Of a stretch of 64,000 nucleotides of DNA, positions 38,322-51,697 are shown piece by piece. Source of the DNA: Nemophila menziesii (Eukaryota; Streptophyta; Magnoliopsida; Boraginales; Hydrophyllaceae); assembly GCA_029959085.1 (NCBI GenBank), contig JARWIR010000002.1, positions 58,768,154 through 58,832,153 of the forward strand. The letters run 5' to 3'. Positions within the stretch are counted from its first letter, which is position 1, and every line of letters begins with the position of its first letter. A program made the position numbers and the translations under genes. Under the pieces are notes generated by a model that did not search any database, had not been told where the DNA came from, and saw only the letters and a program-made list of their open reading frames with translations.

Positions 38322-40906
38322 AAAGATATATTAAAATATAAAATAAAATCTCCATTACAGTAGGAAATTGGTTATTTCAGTCATGATTTCTAGCTTCATT
38401 TAGAACTTGATTTTGTTTTGATTCTTTTAAACCTATAAACATCAAAGTTGTGGCGATTGTGCAGATTGTAAGTTTATCATTTTGCCATGTTTTGTTCTAT
38501 TTTGCATCATAGCATAATTACAAAACGAAGAGGAATTTCTAAGAATCAATTAATTTTGAACACAATATATTAACAAGAAAAATATGACATTTTCGAATCA
38601 CATTATCATTAACTTGAGAATTATCCTGAAAATACACCCCTATATTCCTTAAGACATCAATTACATATATTGGAACAGAAAGAAAAATCAACTACATATC
38701 TGCCCCTCGGACAACTGGTGAAACCATTTTTAACTAACACAGGCTTATTTGCATCTTTTGGAAACATAGTGAACTCTTGAATAAAAAATGGGGTGTGTAT
38801 GCTAAAAAGGAGTTTCTCCAGGTAGGAGGAAACTTAAAAAGAAAGATACAAGAAAATGATTCCACCACTAGCATGTGATATTTGTCTTTCCACTTATATT
38901 TATTCCTCTTTCTTTTGCTAAAACAGATAAAAAGCTAAGTTGCTAAATTGATGCAATTACTAGTGTATCAAATGATTATATGGCTTTTAATCGAATGAAT
39001 AGCGTCCATTTTTTCACAAATGGGTATATATTGCGACATTTAAGGACACGAGACTACTAACTAATTAATATGTAAAATTACACAACCTTTTATAAATTTA
39101 TTATTTAAACATTCAAGACAAGTAATTTGTTTATTTATAATTGAATAGGGGCATGCATCATGTAGCATAAGTGAATTAAAAGTTTTCAATGTAATAAGGG
39201 TTACATACATTAGAAAATCCAAGCTAATCTCACAAAGGTTTTGTTTCATTTTTGGTTTCAGAACCTATAAGAGTTTGTGTAATTCAGACATTTAATATAT
39301 ATATATATATCAATGGAATAATTTGTATATGTTACAATTTAGATATGAAATGACATGATCAACAACGTTATATATGTATAATTAGTCTCGTTCACTATAC
39401 TATTTTAATTTCTACAACCCAAAAATCCAGATAAGAAAGAGACACAGGAGACACAAGAAGTCTTTAGTACTTTCCATTTAGAATCATCTACTTGTGGACA
39501 AGTAAATATTTCACTCAGGTGTAACGATACTTTAGAAGAAACAATATTGAGTATGTGAGCATTCATACAGTGCTCAAATATGTTGAACAAAACTATTCAA
39601 AATCAGAGTAAAGATCTTGATTTATCTTCTGGGTTGGAGGAACTATGCGAAAGATTTGTAAGATTACAGTTACCTTCAAGTTCCACTAGTAGTACAGGGT
39701 AAACCCAAAGAAAATATTTTTAAGTGTTGCGGGCCCATCTGTAGTTAAAGATGATATAACTAACGGAAATGAAAAAAATTCGTATATCTATAATAAATGA
39801 AACAGGTATTGAAGAGGAACTTCCGAGATTTATTTACTTGAAATAAAGTAACCCAAACACACAATTTAGGAATCCTTCTCTTTGAATTGACTCTATCCAG
39901 AATTTTCACCAATCCAAACAACACAGATAGTTCATATACCTTTGCCTAGCATCAACTAAATGAAATCAATATTAAATTTATACATAAAACCATACATTAA
40001 CCACCACCGCTCTAAATCAATTAACTGAACATTAACATAAATGAAAGTAATAGTAACAAGTAACATTTATCAAGTAAATCTTACCATAAAAAATATGAAA
40101 CCTCCCCGAAATGGCATGGTCAACGATCTTATTCGATTTGTTTATATCTTCTGTAATATTTTTCTTGACATGGCCCGACCTGTATGAAAAACAAAGGATT
40201 AATCCCAATTTCATGACGATTATCAATAAATAACACATAAATTTTACAATTCACTTATTCATGGCTTATTTTCATATCTGCACAATAATAACACATGTTT
40301 CAAGTTAAGATGGATATACAGATGTATAGAGAAAAAGGTGTTTTGGGAGGTAAATGTACCAACATTTGGCTAAACTTCTTTTGGATAGGAACTATTACTA
40401 TTGACATTTCAATAGAGTTTTATTTTTGGGTGCCCCTATGGCTCAGATTTATTTAGGCAAATCAACCACATACACTTTCTTCATTAGTTTTCTGTCAAAC
40501 AATTTCATTATCAAAAGTAACACATCCTCACTATCTCTTACGTTTGTTTTCACTTAGGGTTGCGTGCAGATTCAGTTTTTAGTTATTACAAATTAATAAT
40601 CGAGAATTATAAAAGAAGAAAGGAATCGAAAGATTACCTGATTTAAAAGCCACTGATTGAAGGAAGGATCGATTTTGGAGAAGATCGTTTATCTTTATGC
40701 TGTCCATGAACCTTTACCCTTCTTTACTTTTTACTTTCTACCAATTGACCAGAGGAATAAGGGAACCAAAGATAGATAACGGTGTTACATGGGCCGGCAG
40801 TATGCTAATATGACACTTAAAATATAGTCACGTATTTAATTTTTTATTAAAACTCAAACCCGCGCCGTAACTCCCCGCCCACCCTTTGACCCATTAGGAT
40901 TCAAAA

Positions 40907-42517
40907 GTGAAGGACACCCAAGTCCATAAATTTTTTATATTTGAACACTTATGTCCCTTAGTTCTTATTTATCTTTTTCCAATTCCCTTTTTTAACTTAT
41001 ACGGTTATATTTAATGGTCAAAACTTTGACTTTTTAAAATTCCTACATTTCAAATTATAAACTATTTTAATTGTATTATTTGATTAAGAGAATTAAGAAA
41101 TATAATTTATTTTTTGAGACGTATTTTTGAAAATGTTTTTTTAACAAAAATAATATAATAAATTTAAATATTATTTTTTTTAATTTTATTTTATTTTATT
41201 TGTAAGGTGAATGTCTTCACATAATTATTTTATAAAATAAAATATGATGAATTTTTTAGATAATATTTGGTATAAATAATACTTTTTAGCTTAAAATATT
41301 TTTTTCTATTTAACTTTTAAGCATTCAACACAAATGTATTATATATTTTTAAGAATCAAAATTACGTTTACATATTAAGAAAACAGTTGAATAATTATCC
41401 AAGAAATTTTTTCTTTAATCTTTACCTCATTCTACAAAGATAAACATATCAAAAATGCACACATGCATTAAAGTATCACAATATTGTTAAAATTTGCTCA
41501 TATCATGCCAAAATTCTATTCTTTTGCCTAAATTTTTATTCAAAAAACTAACAAAAATATATTCATTATTTTTTTAATTAGATAAAAAGTATTCCCGACT
41601 ATATGATTACCATACTCACAAGATATCACAAAAATAACAATCACACTAAAATTTAAATATCTACATGTTGAGAAGAGTCTGCCTCATCTACTATGATCTA
41701 ACAAGACATATATTAGCAATGGGGAGGAGACAACATCTTCTCGACATGGTGGATAATAAATTTATAGTATGAATGTTATTTTTGTCATGTCTTTTGGAAT
41801 TGGTAATCATATGATTGATAATATTGTTTGTCTAATTTAAAAATTGAATATCTTCTTAAAACTTTTGGAAGAAAAAATTAAGCAAAACAATAAGGTTTAC
41901 GTATAAATAAGAGCAAATTTGAACAATCTTGTTATGTTTAATGCATGTGTGAGATTGTTTGTATAATTATCTTTGTAGAATGAGGTAAAATTATAGGAAA
42001 TAATATATCTAACTTCTTTCTCAATATGTAAACGCAATTCTGATCTTAAAAATATATAATACGTCTGTGTTGAATGCTTAAAAGTTAAATAAAAAAATTA
42101 TTTGTATATTACAAAATATTATTTACACCAAATATTATTTAAATTATTTAATCTTTTTCCATTTTACGATTTTATGAATAAAATATACATTCACCTTTCA
42201 AATAAAAAAAGTAGATTTTAAAATTTATTTTTTTTTTGGTAAAAATATTTAACATATTTTGTGTCTAAAAATATAAATTATATTTCTTAATTCTATCAAT
42301 CAAAGAATACAACTAAAAAAAATAGGTTAAAAATTACAAGTTTATATCTATACAAGTAGTTAATAAAGCGTACGAAAGGAATTTTAAGAAAATTAAAATT
42401 TTATCCATTAAATATAATCATCCATGTTAAAAAAGGGACTTGACAATAAATAAAAAAGAAATGAGGGAGCTAAGTGTCCCAATATCAAAAACATAGGGAC
42501 CTAGATGTCCTTTTCCC
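40907..42517. mobile_element. Foldback element, copy 7
   Basis: 1,611 bp, flanked by ggattcaaaa at 40897-40906 and 42518-42527. From about 41.38 kb it is nearly identical to copy 6. Confidence 0.85.
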
Positions 42518-44199
42518 GGATTCAAAAATGTCTTGTTTTCTTTTGTTTAGGCCGGACCATGGGTTTGGTTCAGCCCAAATATATCATATGTATTATAAAT
42601 GTAAAGTACATAGTACTCTTACTCCTTCGATATGGTCTTTTGACCCATCGACTTACTTTCCTTTTATGTTTTGTCTGGCCTCTCCACACCTCAAATCTCA
42701 CACTCTCTGACTATCTCTCTTATTTCTTAGAAAGTAACTGGGTGTTTAATAGCTTGGTTACTGGGTAAGATTGGCACGGCTAAGCTTATTATTGATCAAA
42801 ACCGCCTTTACATGTATATTTTTTACTCAAAACCTTAATATTTGTCAGTACATTGTTTCTTAAGTGCTTGGATCAATTGTATTTGTAAATATGATGGGTT
42901 CTTACGTGTTTTACTCTTTGATTTTGTTTATTTTTATTTGTTTAAATTGCATAGGTTCGTTAATTCCTTTATAAGTTGTGTGGGTTTGTTTATTCTTGAG
43001 AAATTAAAAAGGATAAATTGTTACGTTTTGGGTAATAATGTGGTTAAAACCCGTGAGTAAAATTATGAGATTAAGGGTATATGAGTTTATCACAACTCTC
43101 ACAATCCCACTCTCTGTTTCATATCCGATGGGGCTTGGTATTGTAATTGGGTTTTTATTGCAATACCATATCATCGTGTATGGAAGTTGGTGATTCTAAA
43201 AAAAATTATCACCATTTGGTTGCATTATGAGGCAATTTCAGTTTATGCTGTTATTTTTATTAATGGTATTTTCAATCTATTAATCTTAAACAAGTGACCA
43301 ATTTTCTTAATATAGTTTTTAAATTCTTTTTGTCAGTTTTTTAATTTAATAATCTCTCTTCTTTAATGATGAATTTCTAGGTTATGATAGCTCTTGCGGA
43401 ACTATTATGCGATCAACTGAAAAAACAAAAACAAAGAGTATAAGTTAGCAGTCATTTAATACAAAGTCCATAGATGATCCTCTCACATATGTTGATCTCA
43501 CATTTCTTGACATTTTTTGATCTCACATTTCTTGACATTTTTTGATCTCACATTTCTTGATGAGCCTGACCCACCCGTAAAGGACAATGAATCCTTTATT
43601 TATGTTGTTAATTGTTATTCATAATATTGATGGGCCTGGAATGCTTCTATTGAACATGTCAATGTAACTATATGTAAGTATTAGTTGGTTAATGACCAAA
43701 TAGGTAATTTATTACTTACAAGTTAAATTCACCCAAACTATGTTTGCATATCCTTTTCCCATGATTAATAAAGTTTATTGTATGAGGACATTTTTGTTAA
43801 GTTGTCATCTATTGGTGTATGAATACTTGTAAGGTTTAAATATAGTTACTTGTCCCTAACTATATAGAGTCAATGAAGATATTAAATGTGCGACCTATTT
43901 TAATCCTAATGATGAAAATAAAATCTGAGGCATTAATACTAAATGAGTTCTTATTTTTTGTGTGTAATTGCAAGACAGGACCTTGATTATGTTCTTAAAA
44001 TTGAAATTTCCAGCATGAATCGACATCGAGATAGGACATAATCCCTTCATCTTTTCTTTTATTTCGGACAACAAGGAAGTAATATGATATATTTCGAAAT
44101 CGATATGTTAGATCAGCGATGTCCACTTGTATCATCCAAAAAACTTCCACAAAATCTGTGCAATTAACATTGACTAGATACCCCGTAAACATCTTATGT

Positions 44200-44632
44200 C
44201 ACTACCCACCCAACCTTTGTATGATTTTTTAATATTTTATATACAAACCAGACCCAATACAGAGGATACCTTACACCATAAAAACTCAGTATTACACCAT
44301 AAGAGAAGGGTCTTGTCTATACGAAAGTATCATCACAAGCAAAATGTTGTACCATAAAATTACATCCACTAAGAATCTGAGCACATCTGAGGCCTAAAAA
44401 ATCGCACAACCTGTATTCCTTCTCCCTTTGATACCCTTTACCACCCAAGAACTCCATAATAAACAAAGTAAAAAAACTAGAGTTATTTTCATAGTAACAT
44501 AAAAAAACAAAATAAAAACTGTAATTAAGTCAATTGCAACAATGATAATAAGATTTTTAGCAAAAATAAACTTTATGAAGACATACCCCAAGAAGATAAT
44601 GCTGAAATTTAACTAAATAAAAAAGAAAGAAA
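44200..44632 (-). pseudogene. Hydrophobic frame, copy 7 (stop and 13-bp deletion)
   Basis: Same two lesions as copy 6; 44394-44591 stays open. The shared lesions fit recent duplication from one parent. Confidence 0.25.
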
Positions 44633-44783
44633 GGAGGAAAGAAGAAGAGTTAAGAAACATTCCATTATCCATTAACTATAAAAACTCAAATGTACTTGAC
44701 CTTAAAATCCACAATTAGAAGAAAACTCTAATTGCTTTACCAAGTTGATGAATTATTACAATTATAATTAACATATTAAAATT

Positions 44784-44963
44784 AAGAAAAATTCTTCCAT
44801 CCAATATTTGATGATCCTACACCAATTATATTCATACACATACCCCATGTTTTAAACTTACAAAAGTTAAATTATTAATTTAATGACATGTGTTTTGTTA
44901 TAAAAATCAATGGCTACGATATAAATATTTGACAATCCCTTATTGGATGGAAGTCTTTCTTAC
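44784..44963. mobile_element. MITE resident in unit, copy 7
   Basis: Orthologous insertion, matching copy 6; the flank differs by one base (acaaatatat). Confidence 0.75.
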
Positions 44964-45936
44964 AAATATATATTAAAATATAAAATAAAATCTCCATTAC
45001 AGTAGGAAATTGGTTATTTCAGTCATGATTTCTAGCTTCATTTAGAACTTGATTTTGTTTTGATTCTTTTAAACCTATAAACATCAAAGTTGTGGCGATT
45101 GTGCAGATTGTAAGTTTATCATTTTGCCATGTTTTGTTCTATTTTGCATCATAGCATAATTACAAAACGAAGAGGAATTTCTAAGAATCAATTAATTTTG
45201 AACACAATATATTAACAAGAAAAATATGACATTTTCGAATCACATTATCATTAACTTGAGAATTATCCTGAAAATACACCCCTATATTCCTTAAGACATC
45301 AATTACATATATTGGAACAGAAAGAAAAATCAACTACATATCTGCCCCTCGGACAACTGGTGAAACCATTTTTAACTAACACAGGCTTATTTGCATCTTT
45401 TGGAAACATAGTGAACTCTTGAATAAAAAATGGGGTGTGTATGCTAAAAAGGAGTTTCTCCAGGTAGGAGGAAACTTAAAAAGAAAGATACAAGAAAATG
45501 ATTCCACCACTAGCATGTGATATTTGTCTTTCCACTTATATTTATTCCTCTTTCTTTTGCTAAAACAGATAAAAAGCTAAGTTGCTAAATTGATGCAATT
45601 ACTAGTGTATCAAATGATTATATGGCTTTTAATCGAATGAATAGCGTCCATTTTTTCACAAATGGGTATATATTGCGACATTTAAGGACACGAGACTACT
45701 AACTAATTAATATGTAAAATTACACAACCTTTTATAAATTTATTATTTAAACATTCAAGACAAGTAATTTGTTTATTTATAATTGAATAGGGGCATGCAT
45801 CATGTAGCATAAGTGAATTAAAAGTTTTCAATGTAATAAGGGTTACATACATTAGAAAATCCAAGCTAATCTCACAAAGGTTTTGTTTCATTTTTGGTTT
45901 CAGAACCTATAAGAGTTTGTGTAATTCAGACATTTA

Positions 45937-45960
45937 ATATATATATATATATATATATAT
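45937..45960. repeat. (AT)12 microsatellite, copy 7
   Basis: Twelve AT repeats, against eight at the matching site in copy 6 (39295-39310) and about four to six in other copies. The 8-bp change accounts for the difference between the two offsets (6,642 and 6,650 bp) within the nearly identical tract. Confidence 0.9.
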
Positions 45961-48960
45961 CAATGGAATAATTTGTATATGTTACAATTTAGATATGAAA
46001 TGACATGATCAACAACGTTATATATGTATAATTAGTCTCGTTCACTATACTATTTTAATTTCTACAACCCAAAAATCCAGATAAGAAAGAGACACAGGAG
46101 ACACAAGAAGTCTTTAGTACTTTCCATTTAGAATCATCTACTTGTGGACAAGTAAATATTTCACTCAGGTGTAACGATACTTTAGAAGAAACAATATTGA
46201 GTATGTGAGCATTCATACAGTGCTCAAATATGTTGAACAAAACTATTCAAAATCAGAGTAAAGATCTTGATTTATCTTCTGGGTTGGAGGAACTATGCGA
46301 AAGATTTGTAAGATTACAGTTACCTTCAAGTTCCACTAGTAGTACAGGGTAAACCCAAAGAAAATATTTTTAAGTGTTGCGGGCCCATCTGTAGTTAAAG
46401 ATGATATAACTAACGGAAATGAAAAAAATTCGTATATCTATAATAAATGAAACAGGTATTGAAGAGGAACTTCCGAGATTTATTTACTTGAAATAAAGTA
46501 ACCCAAACACACAATTTAGGAATCCTTCTCTTTGAATTGACTCTATCCAGAATTTTCACCAATCCAAACAACACAGATAGTTCATATACCTTTGCCTAGC
46601 ATCAACTAAATGAAATCAATATTAAATTTATACATAAAACCATACATTAACCACCACCGCTCTAAATCAATTAACTGAACATTAACATAAATGAAAGTAA
46701 TAGTAACAAGTAACATTTATCAAGTAAATCTTACCATAAAAAATATGAAACCTCCCCGAAATGGCATGGTCAACGATCTTATTCGATTTGTTTATATCTT
46801 CTGTAATATTTTTCTTGACATGGCCCGACCTGTATGAAAAACAAGGGATTAATCCCAATTTCATGACGATTATCAATAAATAACACATAAATTTTACAAT
46901 TCACTTATTCATGGCTTATTTTCATATCTGCACAATAATAACACATGTTTCAAGTTAAGATGGATATACAGATGTATAGAGAAAAAGGTGTTTTGGGAGG
47001 TAAATGTACCAACATTTGGCTAAACTTCTTTTGGATAGGAACTATTACTATTGACATTTCAATAGAGTTTTATTTTTGGGTGCCCCTATGGCTCAGATTT
47101 ATTTAGGCAAATCAACCACATACACTTTCTTCATTAGTTTTCTGTCAAACAATTTCATTATCAAAAGTAACACATCCTCACTATCTCTTACGTTTGTTTT
47201 CACTTAGGGTTGCGTGCAGATTCAGTTTTTAGTTATTACAAATTAATAATCGAGAATTATAAAAGAAGAAAGGAATCGAAAGATTACCTGATTTAAAAGC
47301 CACTGATTGAAGGAAGGATCGATTTTGGAGAAGATCGTTTATCTTTATGCTGTCCATGAACCTTTACCCTTCTTTACTTTTTACTTTCTACCAATTGACC
47401 AGAGGAATAAGGGAACCAAAGATAGATAACGGTGTTACATGGGCCGGCAGTATGCTAATATGACACTTAAAATATAGTCACGTATTTAATTTTTTATTAA
47501 AACTCAAACCCGCGCCCTAACTCCCCGCCCACCCTTTGACCCAATAGGATTCAAAAGTGAAGGACACCCAAGTCCATAAATTTTTTATATTTGAACACTT
47601 ATGTCCCTTAGTTCTTATTTATCTTTTTCCAATTCCCTTTTTTAACTTATACGGTTATATTTAATGGTCAAAACTTTGACTTTTTAAAATTCCTACATTT
47701 CAAATTATAAACTATTTTAATTGTATTATTTGATTAAGAGAATTAAGAAATATAATTTATTTTTTGAGACGTATTTTTGAAAATGTTTTTTTAACAAAAA
47801 TAATATAATAAATTTAAATATTATTTTTTTTAATTTTATTTTATTTTATCTGTAAGGTGAATGTCTTCACATAATTATTTTATAAAATAAAATATGATGA
47901 ATTTTTTAGATAATATTTGGTATAAATAATACTTTTTAGCTTAAAATATTTTTTTCTATTTAACTTTTAAGCATTCAACACAAATGTATTATATATTTTT
48001 AAGAATCAAATTTACGTTTACATATTAAGAAAAAAGTTGAATAATTATCCAAGTAAAATTTTCTTTGATCTTTACCTCATTCTACAAAGATAAACATATC
48101 AAAAATTGACACATGCATTAAAGTATCACAATATTGTTAAAATTATCTCATATCATGCCAAAATTCTATTCTTTTGCCTAAATTTTTATTCAAAAAACTA
48201 ACAAAAATATATTCATTATTTTTTTAATTAGATAAAAAGTATTCCCGACTATATGATTACCATTCTCACAAGATATCACAAAAATAACAATCACACTAAA
48301 ATTTAAATATCTACATGTTGAAAAGAGTCTGCCTCATCTACTATGATCTAACAAGACATATATTAGCAATGTGGAGGAGGCAATCTTCTCGACATGGTGG
48401 ATTATAAATTTATAGTATGAATGTTATTTTTGTCATGTCTTTTGAAATTGGTAATCATATAATTGATAATATTGTTTGTCTAATTTAAAAATTGAATATC
48501 TTCTTAAAACTTTTGGAAGAAAAAATTAAGCAAAACAATAAGGTTTACGTATAAATAAGAGCAAATTTGAACAATCTTGTTATGTTTAATGCATGTGTGA
48601 GATTGTTTGTATAATTATCTTTGTAGAATGAGGTAAAATTATAGGAAATAATATATCCAACTTCTTTCTCAATATGTAAACGCAATTCTCACTACTAAAA
48701 ATCATACAATAGGCGGCATATATTTGGTGGCAGTCATATGAAACTACCGTCTTTCTTATATACAATTAAGTAATAGACGACTATTATTTATTAACTCCCT
48801 CCCATACTAAAAAATAGGTGGGAAAATTCCCACCATGATCTTAAATATAAAATAAATAAATATATAGGACCGAAAGCAATAATTTTTTAATACAATCGAT
48901 TATAAATTAAAAATAAAATTAAAAGATATATACATTAAAAAATAAAATAAAAGTTTAACT

Positions 48961-49118
48961 CTTCATCACTATCCACCCTTACGGCTCGCTGGCCGTCTAT
49001 CTCACACAAGAACGCCGCACGCCACTTCTATCACGCCTCACGCCTCAACGCCACACAAGCCACACGCCACACGCCACTTCCATCACTGCCATCATGCCGC
49101 ACGACAACACCAACATTA
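48961..49118. other. GC-rich island inside the CACTA element
   Basis: A block with repeated cacgccac/cgccgcac words stands out from the A+T-rich surroundings. It contains cggctcgctggccgtctat and several near-repeats of cacacgccac. It could be a captured exon or leader, or a simple expansion. No protein is recognised on either strand. Confidence 0.6.
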
Positions 49119-49469
49119 AACTATCTAAGGTGATTACAAAACCTAATTCTGAAATACAAATTCAATTTTTTTAATTGAAGCCTTCCAGATTACTAAAAAA
49201 TATTGATTTGTCAATTTTTTAATCCAATCTTACGTATGGACAATTATTCCTTTTTTCTATTTTTTTCTACAAATTCTAATTGTTTTTATGATTTTGCTTA
49301 TAATATATACAGGTTAATTGGAATGGCGTTCTTGAGCTTTTCCACTTCAAGATTTAGAAGGAGACATACAATATGTGCCATTTAAAGCTTGAATGATGCC
49401 TTAATGGGTAATACATTTGGTTGTTGTTTCTACTAAGCTATATAAAATTTATTTAAATTTAATTTAGAT

Positions 49470-49975
49470 TTTAAGTATAGATGTAAAGTCTCCGATTGTG
49501 ACTCTGTAGATGTTATGTATGACTCCCAACAATACACAAAGACACCGGAAGAGCAGCTTCTGCTACCATTAAACTGGGTTGGATTTGGATTGTTGGCAGT
49601 TGTAGCCATTCATACAGAAAATGATATACATATGGGTAGGCTAACCGAAAATGATGCTAATGGGCCTTAACAAATACTTTAACCGTCTAAATACTATAGG
49701 GAATGTTTGATGGGTCTATGTAGTCCAGCTGTCCTGAAGCGGCCTGACAAGGAATCGTCCTTTTACAAAACCGTGGAAGATCGTTGCCATTATCCACTGC
49801 CCGTTATAGAAATGTGTATCTTATTGGCCCCGATGTTATTCTTAGCATGATAAGTAAATATTCTGGGGTTGCTTGTAGGTACACATCTCCATTACAAGGT
49901 ATACTAGAATAGATCATCATCCAGGATGTGTTGAGTCAGGTGTGTTGGTGGAGTTGCTTGTAATGTATTATGGTA
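49470..49975 (+). pseudogene. BXL: Captured fragment of a GH3 beta-D-xylosidase gene (BXL-like), inside the CACTA element
   Basis: Plant BXL enzymes are cell-wall glycoside hydrolases of family 3 that release xylose or arabinose from wall polysaccharides. Three consecutive frames carry family-typical sequence in the right order. Frame one: SDCDSVDVMYDSQQYTKTP (49491 on), where the Asp of the SDC motif is the GH3 nucleophile, then AIHTENDIHMGRL. Frame two: LTNTLTV (49667), GMFDG (49700), then [16 protein letters not shown] (49748 on), [20 protein letters not shown]. Frame three: HHPGCVESGVLV (49915 on). Stops interrupt it at 49668, 49688, 49697 and 49745, and two frameshifts are present. It covers only the middle of the protein, from the end of the catalytic barrel into the next domain; no start, signal peptide or C-terminus is present. 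An acceptor-like ttaatttag precedes it. It is a transduplicated, non-functional gene piece. Confidence 0.85.
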
Positions 49976-50039
49976 TGATTCTCTAATCTATTAAATAAAT
50001 TTGTTTTTTGTTCACGAAATACAAATCTATCCATTACCT

Positions 50040-51500
50040 CTCGATTTTGTTGTTTTTAGGTTTAACACTCTATGGTAAGCAAAAATTTACGTGGAATACC
50101 CAACCAGACGATACTTTATCAGGAGTGTTACAATCTGACTTGTAACCTTCAATCTCTCGCAGTTTTAGCCCGTGGACAAGGTAAAATTGTTTATTATTAA
50201 TTTATACAAATATTTATATTATATTTTTTGCCTACCCTGTTTTGATTATACAATTATGCCTCCTGCGAAATCTGTAAATATGGGCTCTTAATGGTGCATC
50301 ATTTCACTAAAGTGTACCTGTTTGTATTTTCTAGGTATAAGTTATTTTGTTTTGTAGTGTGTGATATAAGATATGTGAACATAAACTAATCAACTTGTAT
50401 ATCTCAAACATGAAGATCTGCATAAATCTGATATATAAACTAGTTTTTTTTCTTTTGCAATTTTGTTTAGATCATTAGACTCATCTAGATGTGTTTGTTT
50501 TTCCACATTTCCAGATGTTGGACTATATACAGTACTTTGAGGTGAGTAAATATGAGTTTTTTCTATTATATTAATGTATTTATGAGTTTGAGACTGCATA
50601 TCGTAATTGCTTAATAATGATGATGCTAATAGGAAAGTGTAATTGTGGATTCTCAGTTGTTGATACCTACAAGTTGCTGACAGAATGCAAAGAGTTGGTC
50701 GATGATGAAATAAATATCGGAACTACTCTTGGATAGTGCATCGAATGGGTATATTTTATATAAATTGGCTAAATAATCTTGACAGTTACTAAACACTTAA
50801 AGTTTTTTTCTACTCTAATATGTTATGGTGCAGCTTCAAGCTTATTTTCTTGTCCTAAACATTTCCAATACATAACTCAGCCTTGTTGGTTCAGACAACC
50901 AAATGTAGGTCATACTTACAAAAAAATTATGTATATGTATCAAGTTTTATAAGATTAAGGTTTGAAAATGACTTTTTATAATGATTTAGTTGTCTGCCAT
51001 TTATTTGTGGATTACGAAAAACATGACCATTTTCGCATATTTATCTCCTGGGTTTGTATCATTGTTATTAATGATGGTATTGTACTTTGTAACCATATTG
51101 AATGAATTCTCATGTGCACTTATCATCCCAGGCCAGAATTTACATAATCATGTACCAATTGATGACTAAGGTCTAAAGCAGCAACATCTTTAAATGAATT
51201 CCGTACTACTAAATGAAGAGCTATTTTTGCAAGGTAAAAAAATTAACAATGTTTCAAACCAACTAAGTAAATTTCAAGCTCAATTGTTTGTATATTTTAG
51301 ATTCATGGAAATTAAAATGACTACATTTTTTCAGGTGGTTAAAATGGATTATAATGTAAATGCAATATGATTAAAGTCATTTGGAGGGCCTGGGGACTTC
51401 AAATAACAACCAGTATGCTGAAAATGGAAGTTTTTTTCCTGTACATATAGCCCAAAGCCTATGTTTGTGAAAGAAAATGAAGTCATTGTTTACAAGGATA
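50040..51500 (+). other. CACTA interior with unidentified exon-like pieces
   Basis: After the BXL fragment come several intron/exon-like alternations. One block at 50058-50180 follows a tgtttttag acceptor, ends at a ggacaag/gtaaa donor, and is open on the plus strand for about 37 codons from an ATG at 50070 (ending LQSLAVLARGQG). Another lies near 50640-50740. None matches a family I can name. They may be more captured host exons or relics of transposon genes. No TNP2 motifs were seen. Confidence 0.3.
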
Positions 51501-51697
51501 TAATTTTAGTTTTCAGATAAATGTGTGTATCATGAGCAATGAATTATATTTTTTTGGATTTTTGTTATTTTTTTTTGTATATATCGTTTATTTAATGTTT
51601 ATATTTTTTTTATTTTAAAACATACAATAGGCGGCAGTTTCTTGAGTCGTCTATTCCTAAATACTAATTTATACTTCATTAATAGATATTAATTAAA

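Larger units (their letters stand above)
33331..40033. repeat. Tandem repeat unit, copy 6 (6,703 bp)
   Basis: Complete. From about 34.7 kb onward this copy is almost identical to the sequence one unit further on, at an offset of 6,642 bp. It has a 13-bp deletion in the hydrophobic minus-strand frame at about 37669, shared with copy 7, and an (AT)8 run at 39295-39310. Confidence 0.97.
40034..46683. repeat. Tandem repeat unit, copy 7 (6,650 bp)
   Basis: Near twin of copy 6 from about 41.4 kb on, and of copy 8 over its first ~1.35 kb. It lacks about 15 bp near 40372 (ggctaaacttc) and 46 bp at 40786/40787. The second deletion removes the minus-strand TATA box. An (AT)12 run at 45937-45960 accounts for the 8-bp difference in offset to copy 6. 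Confidence 0.97.
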
